Shown here one piece after another: positions 1-10,755 of a DNA stretch of 33,597 nucleotides. Source of the DNA: Bryobacteraceae bacterium (GTDB taxonomy: Bacteria; Acidobacteriota; Terriglobia; Bryobacterales; Bryobacteraceae); the NCBI GenBank assembly GCA_030038565.1, contig JASHSS010000007.1, positions 1-33,597 of the forward strand, given 5' to 3'. The position numbers and the translations under genes are program-made. Position 1 is the first letter of the stretch; every line of letters begins with the position of its first letter. The notes beneath the pieces were generated by a model. It searched no databases, had not been told where the DNA came from, and saw only the letters and a program-made list of their open reading frames with translations.

Positions 1-371
1 TCGATGGACGGCGCATTCAGCAGCGTGTTATGGATCAGGCAGGCTTTGACGGCGCGTAGAATGCCCGCCTGGTGCTGTGCGTCCAACTCGGGCGCCGTCA
101 CCTCAATCTGAAAACGTCCCAGCCGGGCCGGTTGGGTGGTCTTTTCGGCGGTGACCTTGAGCTTGAGGCCATCCGCGGGCAGGGACCGCGCCTTAAGGTA
201 TTGGGCCGCGTAGAATCCGGCGCAAGTCCCCAGGGAAACCAGCAAAAACTCGGGCGGGGTCATCCCGCTGTCGCGACCGCCGTTGGCCGCCGGTTGATCG
301 CAGATCACCCGATGGCCCCGGGTGATCGCCTCAAATTTCACGTCGCCTAGATGCAGAATCTCGACTTCCAT
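1..371 (-). CDS. OsmC/Ohr family protein (C-terminus runs off the window)
   Basis: Reverse-strand reading from ATG (complement of 369-371): MEVEILHLGDVKFEAITRGHRVICDQPAANGGRDSGMTPPEFLLVSLGTCAGFYAAQYLKARSLPADGLKLKV...KACLIHNTLLNAPSI. Both conserved Cys contexts of OsmC proteins (GTCAGF and KACLIHNT) are present. Absent from the ORF track because it is open at the window edge. Confidence 0.85.
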   Translation of the reverse strand, partial: MEVEILHLGDVKFEAITRGHRVICDQPAANGGRDSGMTPPEFLLVSLGTCAGFYAAQYLKARSLPADGLKLKVTAEKTTQPARLGRFQIEVTAPELDAQHQAGILRAVKACLIHNTLLNAPSI

Positions 372-774
372 AAAGTACTGTCTCTCTATCGCCCAAGATG
401 CAGGGTTTTCGAAAACGTGACGCTGCCGCCATCGGCCGCCCTCCGCGCCGGGAGAGGTGACGAACGCAACCAAAGCGGACCCATCAGTCCGATATTAGCA
501 GCTACCACGCGATTTACGGTGCGCCGGAGCCGGCCTGGGGGCCACTCCCTATCCGGCGGGCGGCGTCGGACGATTTCCGCTCCCGACTGACGATTGGCGT
601 CGGCGCCGGCGGCGGCAGCGCGGTGGCCGGCGGCGATGGGCGCCCGCGTCAATTCTTGCGCTGCACTGGCCCGCTCAGGGCGCGGGAGGCGCGTACCCAA
701 ACCGGTGCGGCGAGCCTGCTCCGCCCCAGCAGGGACTGCCGCGACGCGGCTGATTCGGCGAAGTTGGTGTGCGG

Positions 775-1998
775 CTACTGGTCTGTAATCGACCCGTCGC
801 CGAGTCTGTACTCCGGCCGGTTAGTGGGCTTGTAGGGGTGTGCCGCCGCAACCTTTTCGTCCAGCGTGACGCCCAAACCAGGCCGGCTCGGAAGGTCCGC
901 ATAGCCATCTTTGATCACCGGTCCACTGCCTCCGAACAATTCCTGAACCCATTCCGTACGGTTGAGGGTGTATTCTTGAATCGCCGCGCTGGGCGTGGTC
1001 GCATCCACGTGCAGGGAGGCCATGGTGCTTACGTAGCTCTGTGGATTGTGGGGCGCCAGGCTGACCCGGTAGGTCTCTGCCAGCACACCGATCTTCTTCA
1101 ACTCCAGAATACCCCCGGCGTGGCAAACGTCGGGCTGAATGTAATCGACCAGGTGGCGGGAACAGAAATCGGCGAATCCGTACTTGGTGAACGAACGCTC
1201 GCCGGTTGCCAGGTGGGTCCTGGTCTTCTCGCGCAGCAGGGCCAATTCGCCCAAGTCTTCGAGTTGAGTCGGCTCCTCGACCCACAGCAGGTCGAGGTCT
1301 TCGACCCTGGTGCAGAAGTCGATTGCCATGGCGGTGGTGCAGCGGCCATGGGCGTCAACGGCAATATCGAAGTCGTCGCCTACGGCTTTGCGGATCGCCT
1401 GAAGTTTGCGTATACCTTCGCGGATCATGGTGGTGGGCTTGACGAGGTTATTGGCCGGAGAAAGCGGAGTGGTCTTGGCCGCGGTGTAGCCCTGATCCCT
1501 GGCGCGGAGAAAGTCCTCGGGCATGGCTCCGACGTCGAGGTACATGCGGATACGGTCACGCGCGGCGCCGCCCAGCAGTTTGTAAATGGGAACCCCCAGG
1601 GCCTGGCCGAAAATGTCCCACAGGGCAATTTCGACGGCGCTGATTGCGGAATTGAGAATCGGGCCGCCGCGCCATCGTGGCACGCGAAACATGGATTGCC
1701 AGAGGATCTCGATATCGGTTGGGTCTTTACCAACCAGGAATCGCTCGTGTTCCATGATGGCCTGGGCGACGGTGGCTTCTTTGCTGGTGACCGAACCTTC
1801 GCCGAGTCCGACGAGACCGCCGTTAGTGTAGACTTTGCAGAAGACCCAGTTGAGGCTGCCGGCGTTCACCACGAATGTTTTGAGTCCCGAGATTTTGAGG
1901 TTCAGAACCCTGGCGCGCGAGGACGCCTCTTGGGCGATGGCCCAGATCGGGCTTGCAGCCGCTGCGGCCACGGCCTGGATGAATCCGCGGCGATTCAT
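775..1998 (-). CDS. Mandelate racemase/muconate lactonizing enzyme (enolase superfamily) with Tat-like signal
   Basis: ORF 775..2124(-); likely start at MNRRGFIQAVAAAAASPIWA (1998). Contains MR/MLE-type sequence: ISAVEIALWDIFGQALGVPIYKLLGG, DFDIAVDAHGR, LLWVEEPT, LATGERSFTKYGF, DYIQPDVCHAGGI, LAPHNPQS. Confidence 0.9.
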   Translation of the reverse strand: MNRRGFIQAVAAAAASPIWAIAQEASSRARVLNLKISGLKTFVVNAGSLNWVFCKVYTNGGLVGLGEGSVTSKEATVAQAIMEHERFLVGKDPTDIEILWQSMFRVPRWRGGPILNSAISAVEIALWDIFGQALGVPIYKLLGGAARDRIRMYLDVGAMPEDFLRARDQGYTAAKTTPLSPANNLVKPTTMIREGIRKLQAIRKAVGDDFDIAVDAHGRCTTAMAIDFCTRVEDLDLLWVEEPTQLEDLGELALLREKTRTHLATGERSFTKYGFADFCSRHLVDYIQPDVCHAGGILELKKIGVLAETYRVSLAPHNPQSYVSTMASLHVDATTPSAAIQEYTLNRTEWVQELFGGSGPVIKDGYADLPSRPGLGVTLDEKVAAAHPYKPTNRPEYRLGDGSITDQ

Positions 1999-2399
1999 AT
2001 CGAAATCCCTCCTGCCGGATTGTACCGCGCAGTGGCGGGGAGAGACGGGCAACCTCGGAGTTCGCGGCCGACGGCGCTCATACCTGCGCACGTAGCTCCG
2101 CACGGGCCGGCCCCATTCGGCCAAGCCCTGGTTGCGGGCGGCGCCGGCCGCCGGTCACTCTCGCCGGTGGAGGCTGGCCGCCCCAGTCGGCCGAAAGCAG
2201 CCAGCGCCGCGGTTGATCCGCGCCTGCGGCCCAATACGGCCGGAGCGCGATGTGCGCGAGTCGGCCGGCCGGGAAGAACGTTGGCGGACGCGTCGCGCCC
2301 GCTGCCAACGTATCCCGCGGCGCTAAACGCGTTGCGTTTGGTCTGCGAACGCACTTATCGAATCGACGTTTGAGTCCTAGACTGAAAGACGTAGGGAGA

Positions 2400-3008
2400 A
2401 TGAGCATGAACCATCTCGACGACTTGCTAAAGCGCAACCAACAGCTTGCCGCTCAGCAGAATGCGGCGGGCACGCTTGTGGCCTCGCTTTCACGGGCGCT
2501 GCCGGCTGTAAAGGCAATCATCGTCGGTTGTGCTGATATGCGGGTAGATCCTGCTTATGTACTTGGAATTAAACCGGGCGAGGCTGTGGTAATACGTAAC
2601 ATCGGCGGTCGAATCACTCCCGGGTTGTTGGAGCAGTTGGGCATGCTCGGGCGAATCGGTGAGGTTGCCGGGGCGATTGCCGGGGGTGGCGGGGAGTTTC
2701 ATATCATCGTGCTTCAACACACCGATTGCGGTATCACCCGACTTCCCGGCGACCCGGCCATGCTGGCGCACTATTTCCAGATACCGGAAGGCCAACTCAA
2801 GGCAAAAGCGATCACCGATCCTCGCGCGGCGGTGGCCGTCGACGTTGCTTCGCTCCGGGCAATCCCCGCACTTCCGGGCGCGTGGCTTGTCTCCGGGCTC
2901 GTCTACGACGTGGCAACTGGACTGGTTGAGGTCGTCGTACCTGCAGCGCCGATTCGTACGGCAAAACCCCTCGAACAACTGGCTGAACATGATGGTCGAA
3001 CGCTGTAG
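2400..3008 (+). CDS. Beta-carbonic anhydrase-like protein
   Basis: MSMNHLDDLLKRNQQ...AIIVGCADMRVDPAYVLGIKPGEAVVIRNIGGRI...IIVLQHTDCGI: the CxDxR and HxxC zinc-binding motifs of beta-carbonic anhydrases. Start chosen at ATG 2400 (next Met 2406). Confidence 0.8.
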   Translation: MSMNHLDDLLKRNQQLAAQQNAAGTLVASLSRALPAVKAIIVGCADMRVDPAYVLGIKPGEAVVIRNIGGRITPGLLEQLGMLGRIGEVAGAIAGGGGEFHIIVLQHTDCGITRLPGDPAMLAHYFQIPEGQLKAKAITDPRAAVAVDVASLRAIPALPGAWLVSGLVYDVATGLVEVVVPAAPIRTAKPLEQLAEHDGRTL

Positions 3009-3840
3009 CGATCAACTCTCACACCGCACATTGGCGGAAGGCGTCGCTTCAGGGTTGGTCCTCGCGTCGCTTGGCGAGCCGGGCGAGGCGGAACCACAAC
3101 CCCCTCCCGTGGCTGCCCGTTCCGCGAGTGCGGAGCTATCGGGCGCGGGTAAGCATCTGACCATCGGCTGTCTTGTCTTTCCTCGGCAAGATCAGATCGA
3201 TTTCACGGGGCCGTTTGAGGTTCTGTCCCGCATGCCCAATTCAACGATCCATGTCATCGCCAAGACGAAGGCTCCGGTTCGCGATGTGAAGGGCCTGATT
3301 CTGACTCCGGAAATGAGCATCGCCGAAGTTCCTCCGCTCGACCTGTTGCTGGTGCCTGGCGGGTTGGGGCAGCAGGCGCTGATGGAAGATCGGGAGATTC
3401 TTTCATTGATCAGGAATCAGGCGGAATCCGGGAGGTATGTCCTATCAGTCTGCACCGGCGCGTTGCTTTGCGGGGCCGCGGGCATTCTCCGCGGCCGACG
3501 GGTTACTACACACTGGGCGGCCTGGGATCTTCTTCACTATTACGGCGCGATCCCGACCAGGACGCGGGTTGTCGTGGACGGCAACTACATCAGCACAGCC
3601 GGCGTCACCGCGGGCCTTGACGGGTCGCTCAAGATCGCATCGATACTTCGCGGTGATCTGGTCGCCCAGGAGATTCAGTTAGATATCGAGTACGCGCCAG
3701 ACCCGCCGTTCCATAGCGGTACGCCCGAGACCGCGCCTCCAGACGTGATCCAGGCATTCTTTGCCCGCTATGGGCACGTAAAAGAGTCCCGGGAAGCGGA
3801 AGCCCGCCGTTTCGCGGCCAGACTCGGAGTGACGGAATGA
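2989..3840 (+). CDS. DJ-1/PfpI (GlxA/isonitrile hydratase-like) family protein
   Basis: KHLTIGCLVFPRQDQIDFTGPFEVLSRMP...LLLVPGGLGQQALMED...YVLSVCTGALLCGAAGILRGRRVTTHWA matches the PfpI/isonitrile-hydratase pattern with the nucleophile Cys in SVCTGA. ATG at 2989 overlaps the carbonic anhydrase 3' end in a different frame. Confidence 0.85.
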   Translation: MMVERCSDQLSHRTLAEGVASGLVLASLGEPGEAEPQPPPVAARSASAELSGAGKHLTIGCLVFPRQDQIDFTGPFEVLSRMPNSTIHVIAKTKAPVRDVKGLILTPEMSIAEVPPLDLLLVPGGLGQQALMEDREILSLIRNQAESGRYVLSVCTGALLCGAAGILRGRRVTTHWAAWDLLHYYGAIPTRTRVVVDGNYISTAGVTAGLDGSLKIASILRGDLVAQEIQLDIEYAPDPPFHSGTPETAPPDVIQAFFARYGHVKESREAEARRFAARLGVTE

Positions 3841-3853
3841 CGAGAGAGGCATC

Positions 3854-3952
3854 ATGAGCGAACGAAAACCGATCGCCGTTTCGGTAGCGAGCCGCGCCGG
3901 CGGCGGTGCGGGCGACACACGGGGGGCTCGTGCCGGCGGCAGCCGATTGTGA
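3854..3952 (+). CDS. Possible short ORF (32 aa), uncertain
   Basis: ATG preceded by GAGAGAGG, reads MSERKPIAVSVASRAGGGAGDTRGARAGGSRL*. No family recognised; may be spurious. Confidence 0.15.
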   Translation: MSERKPIAVSVASRAGGGAGDTRGARAGGSRL

Positions 3953-4040
3953 CCAGCGCGGACCTACCGGACCTGTGAACGCCCAACCTCCGGTTCGCCC
4001 GAGACTCATCCAAAAGCGGCTGTGACTGCCGGCTCTGCGA

Positions 4041-5027
4041 CTACATTGTGAGGACGGCGCGGAACCGGGTCTTGCCCTCCGCAACGCGCTCATAGGCTTT
4101 CGGCGCCTCTGCCAGTGGGTAGGTCTCGACTATCGTTTTGACTTTTCCCTGCGCTACGAAATCAAGGGCTTCGTAGAGATATTCGGGGCCGTTCTGCTGG
4201 CTGCCAATCACCCGGATGCGCTTCGTAATGAGATCCACCAGAGAAATCGAGAGCGGCTCCGCGTCGGCGCCCATCGCGACAAGCCGGCCGTCCGGCCGCA
4301 GTCCCTGAATGCTGTCCACCATGGATTTGGTCGAATTGGAAGTGCTGAGGACCACATCTGCACCCCCCATTGCCGCCAAGCTCTTTCCATCGCGGACGAT
4401 GTCGTCCGCGCCAAGATCGCGGATCATCTTGTCTTTATCGGGGGAGTGTGAAATGGCGATGGTTTGGAAGCCCGCGGCCTTAGCGTATTGCACCGCCAGG
4501 TGCCCCAGCCCGCCGATCCCGAGCACGGCTACGCGCTCGTGCGGCTTGGGATCGGCCCAGCGGAGCCCACTATAGACCGTGTAACCGGCGCAGAAGATCG
4601 GGGCCGCTTGTTCGTAGGAAACCTGGTCGGGAATCAGGTAGGTGGCATCGGCATTCATCAGCATGTACTCTGCGTGTCCGCCTGGTACATCTACGCCCGT
4701 GCCCTTCATATACGGACAGAACATTCTGCGTCCACGCTGGCACCATTCGCAGCGTCCACACGTCGATTGAATCCATGCCGTACCCACGCGGTCGCCCACT
4801 TTCCGGGTCGTGACTCCAGGAGCCACGGCGACGATCTCGCCAACCGGCTCGTGGCCTAAGATTCGGGGAAATGCTCCGGGGAAATGTCCCAGGGTGAGGT
4901 GTACGTCGGTATAACAGATTCCGCTTGCATGCATTTTTACCAGCACTTGATTGGGACCGGGTTGAGGTTGCGGAACCTCGTGGATCTGCCACGCACTGCT
5001 CACCGCGGGAACGACCGCAGCTTTCAT
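4041..5027 (-). CDS. Zinc-dependent medium-chain alcohol dehydrogenase
   Basis: Start at MKAAVVPAVSSAWQIHEVPQP. ASGICYTDVHLTLGHFPGAFPRILGHEPVGEIVAVAPGV (catalytic zinc site), CGRCEWCQRGRRMFC (structural zinc Cys cluster), VAVLGIGGLGHLAVQYAK (NAD(P) binding). Confidence 0.95.
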   Translation of the reverse strand: MKAAVVPAVSSAWQIHEVPQPQPGPNQVLVKMHASGICYTDVHLTLGHFPGAFPRILGHEPVGEIVAVAPGVTTRKVGDRVGTAWIQSTCGRCEWCQRGRRMFCPYMKGTGVDVPGGHAEYMLMNADATYLIPDQVSYEQAAPIFCAGYTVYSGLRWADPKPHERVAVLGIGGLGHLAVQYAKAAGFQTIAISHSPDKDKMIRDLGADDIVRDGKSLAAMGGADVVLSTSNSTKSMVDSIQGLRPDGRLVAMGADAEPLSISLVDLITKRIRVIGSQQNGPEYLYEALDFVAQGKVKTIVETYPLAEAPKAYERVAEGKTRFRAVLTM

Positions 5028-5109
5028 ACGACTCCCTCCTAGGACCATTCGATGCGAGTGCCTTCGCGGCCGGTGCATGGATTTGGATGCCTGATCGCCT
5101 GGACCGAGG

Positions 5110-5421
5110 TCAGTCACCCTGTTGTAGCGCTTCTTCCCTCGTTGCACTCTCCAGGAAATATCGTTCGGTACGCAGTTTCAGGCAGTGCTCCGCGATATCC
5201 GCCGGCCCCACCCCTTTGGTCGCCCGGCGGACCGCGTCGGAAACGAAACGCGCCCGCGCTTTTGCCTCGGGCTTCTCAGAAAGGAATCGCACCACCCGCT
5301 CTGAGATCTCGTAGGTTGTGCAGTAGGGGCATTCCACGCGCCTCGTATCCAGCCCCGGCAGTACCACCGCTTGGGCCGCGCGGTCACATAGCGGACATTT
5401 GTACGATTGAGCCTGTCTCAT
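5110..5421 (-). CDS. Small hypothetical protein with zinc-ribbon-like CxxC...CxxC
   Basis: 103 aa: MRQAQSYKCPLCDRAAQAVVLPGLDTRRVECPYCTTYEISERVVRFL... Confidence 0.55.
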   Translation of the reverse strand: MRQAQSYKCPLCDRAAQAVVLPGLDTRRVECPYCTTYEISERVVRFLSEKPEAKARARFVSDAVRRATKGVGPADIAEHCLKLRTERYFLESATREEALQQGD

Positions 5422-5700
5422 GGCTTGGTTGCATTCGGCACCTCCAGCCGCTCGGGATCGTGGCTTCCGCCGTTATGAATCACACGTCGGGCCCCGAATC
5501 GTTGCACCGTGCTGGTTTACGCCAGGAACCCGGAAGCTGTCCCGATCGCGGTTCCGCATATTCGGCCAAACCCATGGTAGGCGCAAACGTTGCTCCGGAA
5601 ATCTGACCCACAGTTCCGCGACGTGAAGAACAGGACGGCGCCGGGAGCAACCTTCGCCCGGTCTGCTGCGGGGCCGATCCGCGCCAGGCGGCCCGCGCGA

Positions 5701-5718
5701 TTGGCGCGGCGGCGCCAA
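5701..5718. terminator. Hairpin downstream of the GH18-like gene (possible terminator)
   Basis: Perfect inverted repeat TTGGCGC-GGCG-GCGCCAA (7-bp stem, 4-nt loop) about 17 nt past the reverse-strand stop at 5735; no U-tract seen. Confidence 0.3.
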
Positions 5719-5734
5719 CGGACGGCCGCGCCTT

Positions 5735-8209
5735 TCATTGCTGGCGGAGAGGCGGCATCGGTATGGGAAGGTTGTAATTGTTAGCCCCGGTTCCGACGCC
5801 GCCTTCACAGGTGGCGGGGGCCTGGGCCTCCACTTCCCAGAACATATACCCCAGCATGCCCGATGTGATTCCGGCGCCGTTGGGAGCGAGCGTCTGCGCA
5901 AAGATCGCGGTGCTGTTCTGAAGCGACGCGGTGAAATTATTGCACTCCGGCTCGACTGTACTCCCAACCTCCAGCCGCACGGCGCCCGTGAACCGGGCGG
6001 GAGGCAGCGGCGGGACGGCCACACCGGCTACAGTCTCGCCGGCCGCGTGCTGCTGCCAGTTCGTTTCGGCATCCGACGCCACCGGTTGACCGTTGGGCAC
6101 AGTCGCATTGGCAAAATCAAGCGAGGGATTGCTGCCGGTCAGCCAATCGCTGGTGGCCTTACTGCACAACGCCACGAGATATTGATCGCCGGCCGCCAGA
6201 TCGATAGTCAATAACGCGGCCGGGTTGGTTCCCGTCGAATCCGAAGGCGAAACGGAGCGATAGGCGGTGATGAATTCCTGCAAGGCGGTCAAATTCGGGT
6301 TGGTATTGTTCTCGTAATCGATCTCAATGCCCACTCCCATGGCGCCCGCCGCATTGGCGGCATTGATACCGAGCTGGGTGGCATTCGTAGAAAGGGCCTG
6401 GTCCCAATCGCTCACGTAAGTCGCGCCGCCCACCGCCAGCATGACACGCACGTTGTGGCCGGTGAAGTAACTCACGATGGCTGAATTCATGCCGATCGGT
6501 ATTCCATTGACGGTTTCAGAGTCGTTGGTGAGGTTGAGTAACTTGGTCGGCTGCACGAAGCTAAGGACCACCAGGTTGACGGACGGCAGACCCGAACCAT
6601 CTCCGCGGTCGATCATCCAGTGATTCACGCTGTCGAACTGGGTCATGTCGCGCACCGTTGCCCAGTTGCAGGAATCGTTGCCGCAGTCCCAAACACCGTA
6701 AACCTGGAACGAGGCGGCATCGCCGGGAGGCAGGGACGAAAAACTGGGGAAAGCCTCCGCATTCAAAGATAAGCTGATAATCGGTTCCAGGGAGGTGATG
6801 GTTACCGAACCCTGGAAGGACGAAATGCCCAGCAGCGGGCCGAGGTTTGCCTGGCCGTGCGCACCCGGCGCCAGCGTCAGGCTTCCCGTCCCCATCACCG
6901 AACCGCTTCCATTTCGCGCCGTAAAGCTGATGACCGCGGAACCGGGCGATGGATTGGCATAGGCCACGCCCGTGGTCTGGTCCGCATACGTGACAAACTG
7001 GGATGCCGGAGAGGTCGCAGCAATCACGGAAGCCTCTCCTTGCGGCACGCTTCCGTTGTAGTCGCGGAACAGGGCGCTGGCTTTCACCGGGCCGGTACAC
7101 TTCGCGGTCGCCCAGCCGGTGACCACCGAAAGACTGGCTTGAGCGTCGGTTTCCCGGCGCGCGATGCCTCCCGCGGGAATCGTGTCGTTGGTGGAAGAGA
7201 GTTGGGAGCCGTTGAACGAAAGAAGCAGCGGGATGCCCGAATCCGAGTAGAAGGACGTGTCGCAGGTAACGGCCCCGGCCGAAGCATTGACATAGGTGAA
7301 AGTGGTCCGCCAGTTGCCGGCGGCCGCAATGTGGGCAAAATAGTACACCTGGGGTCCCGCGGCGGGAGCGCCGTCGGGTTGCCCGGGCGGTAATGAAGAA
7401 ATGATGGGCGCAGCCTCGGCGTTCAGCGAGAGGCTTACAATGGGCGCCGACGCGGAGATAGTAACCGAGCCCTGGAAGCTGGACAGGCCGAACAGAGGGC
7501 CGAGATTCTGGGAGCTATGCGATCCAGCCGGCACGTTGATGTTCCGGGTGGCTATCACCGTCCCGGTTTGATCCCGCGCCGTGAAGGTGACCATCGCGGA
7601 ACTGGCTGAAGGGTTGGCATAGGCCACGCCGGTGCTCTGGTCCGCGTAGGTGACGAACTGGCTGGCCGGAGGGGTCATCGCCGGCACCGAGGCCTCCGCC
7701 AGCGCTACATTGCCGCTATAAAGGCGGAATAAAGCGCTGGCTTTCACCGGCCCGTTGCAACTGGCGCTGGCCCAGCCGGTTACTACCGGCTGGCTGGGTT
7801 GGGCATCGGTCTGCCTGCGCGCAAGTCCACCAGCGGCGACGGTGTCGCTGGCGGAAGAGAGTAACGAGCCATTAAAGGGAAGGGTCAATGGGTTTCCGGT
7901 GTCCGAATAGAACGACGTGTTACAGGTGACCGGCAGGGTGGTCTGGTTTACATAAGTAAAAGTCGTTCTCCAGCCGCCGGCCGAGGCAATGTGGGCGAAG
8001 TAATAAGTGAGAGCCGCCTGGGCGTGCGCAATACCCCCGGGCGCAAGCAGCAACCCGCAGAGAATCCGGCAAAGGCACCTCACACGGAACGACCCGGTTC
8101 CCAGCGCCACGGCAGCACGCGCCCGTTCAGCCGTTTGCAGATCATCGCCACTTTCCGATTCGACCGGATGCTCATTGGGCTGCTGGCCGCGTCGGTGACC
8201 ATATAACAT
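5735..8209 (-). CDS. Secreted protein: two tandem ~220-aa beta-rich repeats plus a C-terminal GH18 (chitinase-like) domain
   Basis: Start at MLYGHRRGQQ (8209), preceded on its strand by GGAGGAATCGCC; internal signal-like segment CRCLCRILCGLLLAPGGIAHAQA. C-terminal YGVWDCG...LVVLSFVQPTK...VRVMLAVGGATY...MGVGIEIDYEN...GMLGYMFWEVE resembles GH18. Confidence 0.75.
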   Translation of the reverse strand: MLYGHRRGQQPNEHPVESESGDDLQTAERARAAVALGTGSFRVRCLCRILCGLLLAPGGIAHAQAALTYYFAHIASAGGWRTTFTYVNQTTLPVTCNTSFYSDTGNPLTLPFNGSLLSSASDTVAAGGLARRQTDAQPSQPVVTGWASASCNGPVKASALFRLYSGNVALAEASVPAMTPPASQFVTYADQSTGVAYANPSASSAMVTFTARDQTGTVIATRNINVPAGSHSSQNLGPLFGLSSFQGSVTISASAPIVSLSLNAEAAPIISSLPPGQPDGAPAAGPQVYYFAHIAAAGNWRTTFTYVNASAGAVTCDTSFYSDSGIPLLLSFNGSQLSSTNDTIPAGGIARRETDAQASLSVVTGWATAKCTGPVKASALFRDYNGSVPQGEASVIAATSPASQFVTYADQTTGVAYANPSPGSAVISFTARNGSGSVMGTGSLTLAPGAHGQANLGPLLGISSFQGSVTITSLEPIISLSLNAEAFPSFSSLPPGDAASFQVYGVWDCGNDSCNWATVRDMTQFDSVNHWMIDRGDGSGLPSVNLVVLSFVQPTKLLNLTNDSETVNGIPIGMNSAIVSYFTGHNVRVMLAVGGATYVSDWDQALSTNATQLGINAANAAGAMGVGIEIDYENNTNPNLTALQEFITAYRSVSPSDSTGTNPAALLTIDLAAGDQYLVALCSKATSDWLTGSNPSLDFANATVPNGQPVASDAETNWQQHAAGETVAGVAVPPLPPARFTGAVRLEVGSTVEPECNNFTASLQNSTAIFAQTLAPNGAGITSGMLGYMFWEVEAQAPATCEGGVGTGANNYNLPIPMPPLRQQ
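6720..7345 (-). repeat. Protein-level tandem repeat copy B (YYFAHIAAAGNWRTTFTYVNA...)
   Basis: Second copy of the same domain; see copy A. Confidence 0.85.
7346..8005 (-). repeat. Protein-level tandem repeat copy A (YYFAHIASAGGWRTTFTYVNQ...)
   Basis: Aligns with copy B; both contain YYFAHIA.AG.WRTTFTYVN, C.TSFYSD.G.PL, GPVKASALFR, ASQFVTYADQ.TGVAYANPS, SSFQGSVTI, SLSLNAEA. Period 660 nt. Confidence 0.85.
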
Positions 8210-8486
8210 GGCGATTCCTCCGGCCGGGGACATGCACTTGTCCATCCAACTCCAGTCCTTGAGAATATGCAAAATGCCTGAATCCGATGTCCAGAGTGTG
8301 GATAGGTCGCCTTTGTCGATGTACACGCGATGGACACTGTCTAAAGAGTGACGGACCTTCGGCCGTTCTCCGGGTCGGCACGATCCGCCGCGGGAACGCG
8401 GGGTCGTTCGGGTGAGCCGATCCCGGTGCAGCGCCCGTCGTTGCTCCTCTCGGTTCACGATATGATTGCATCAATCGGAGAACACC

Positions 8487-10748
<2,262 letters not shown>

Positions 10749-10755
10749 GAGCGTA

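Noticed and set aside
386-700. 104-aa minus-strand ORF in the intergenic region
   Set aside because: Arg/Ala/Pro-rich, overlaps other spurious ORFs, no similarity to a family and no SD; not reported as a gene.
769-2373. 534-aa plus-strand ORF
   Set aside because: Antisense mirror of the MR/MLE gene; no recognisable domain.
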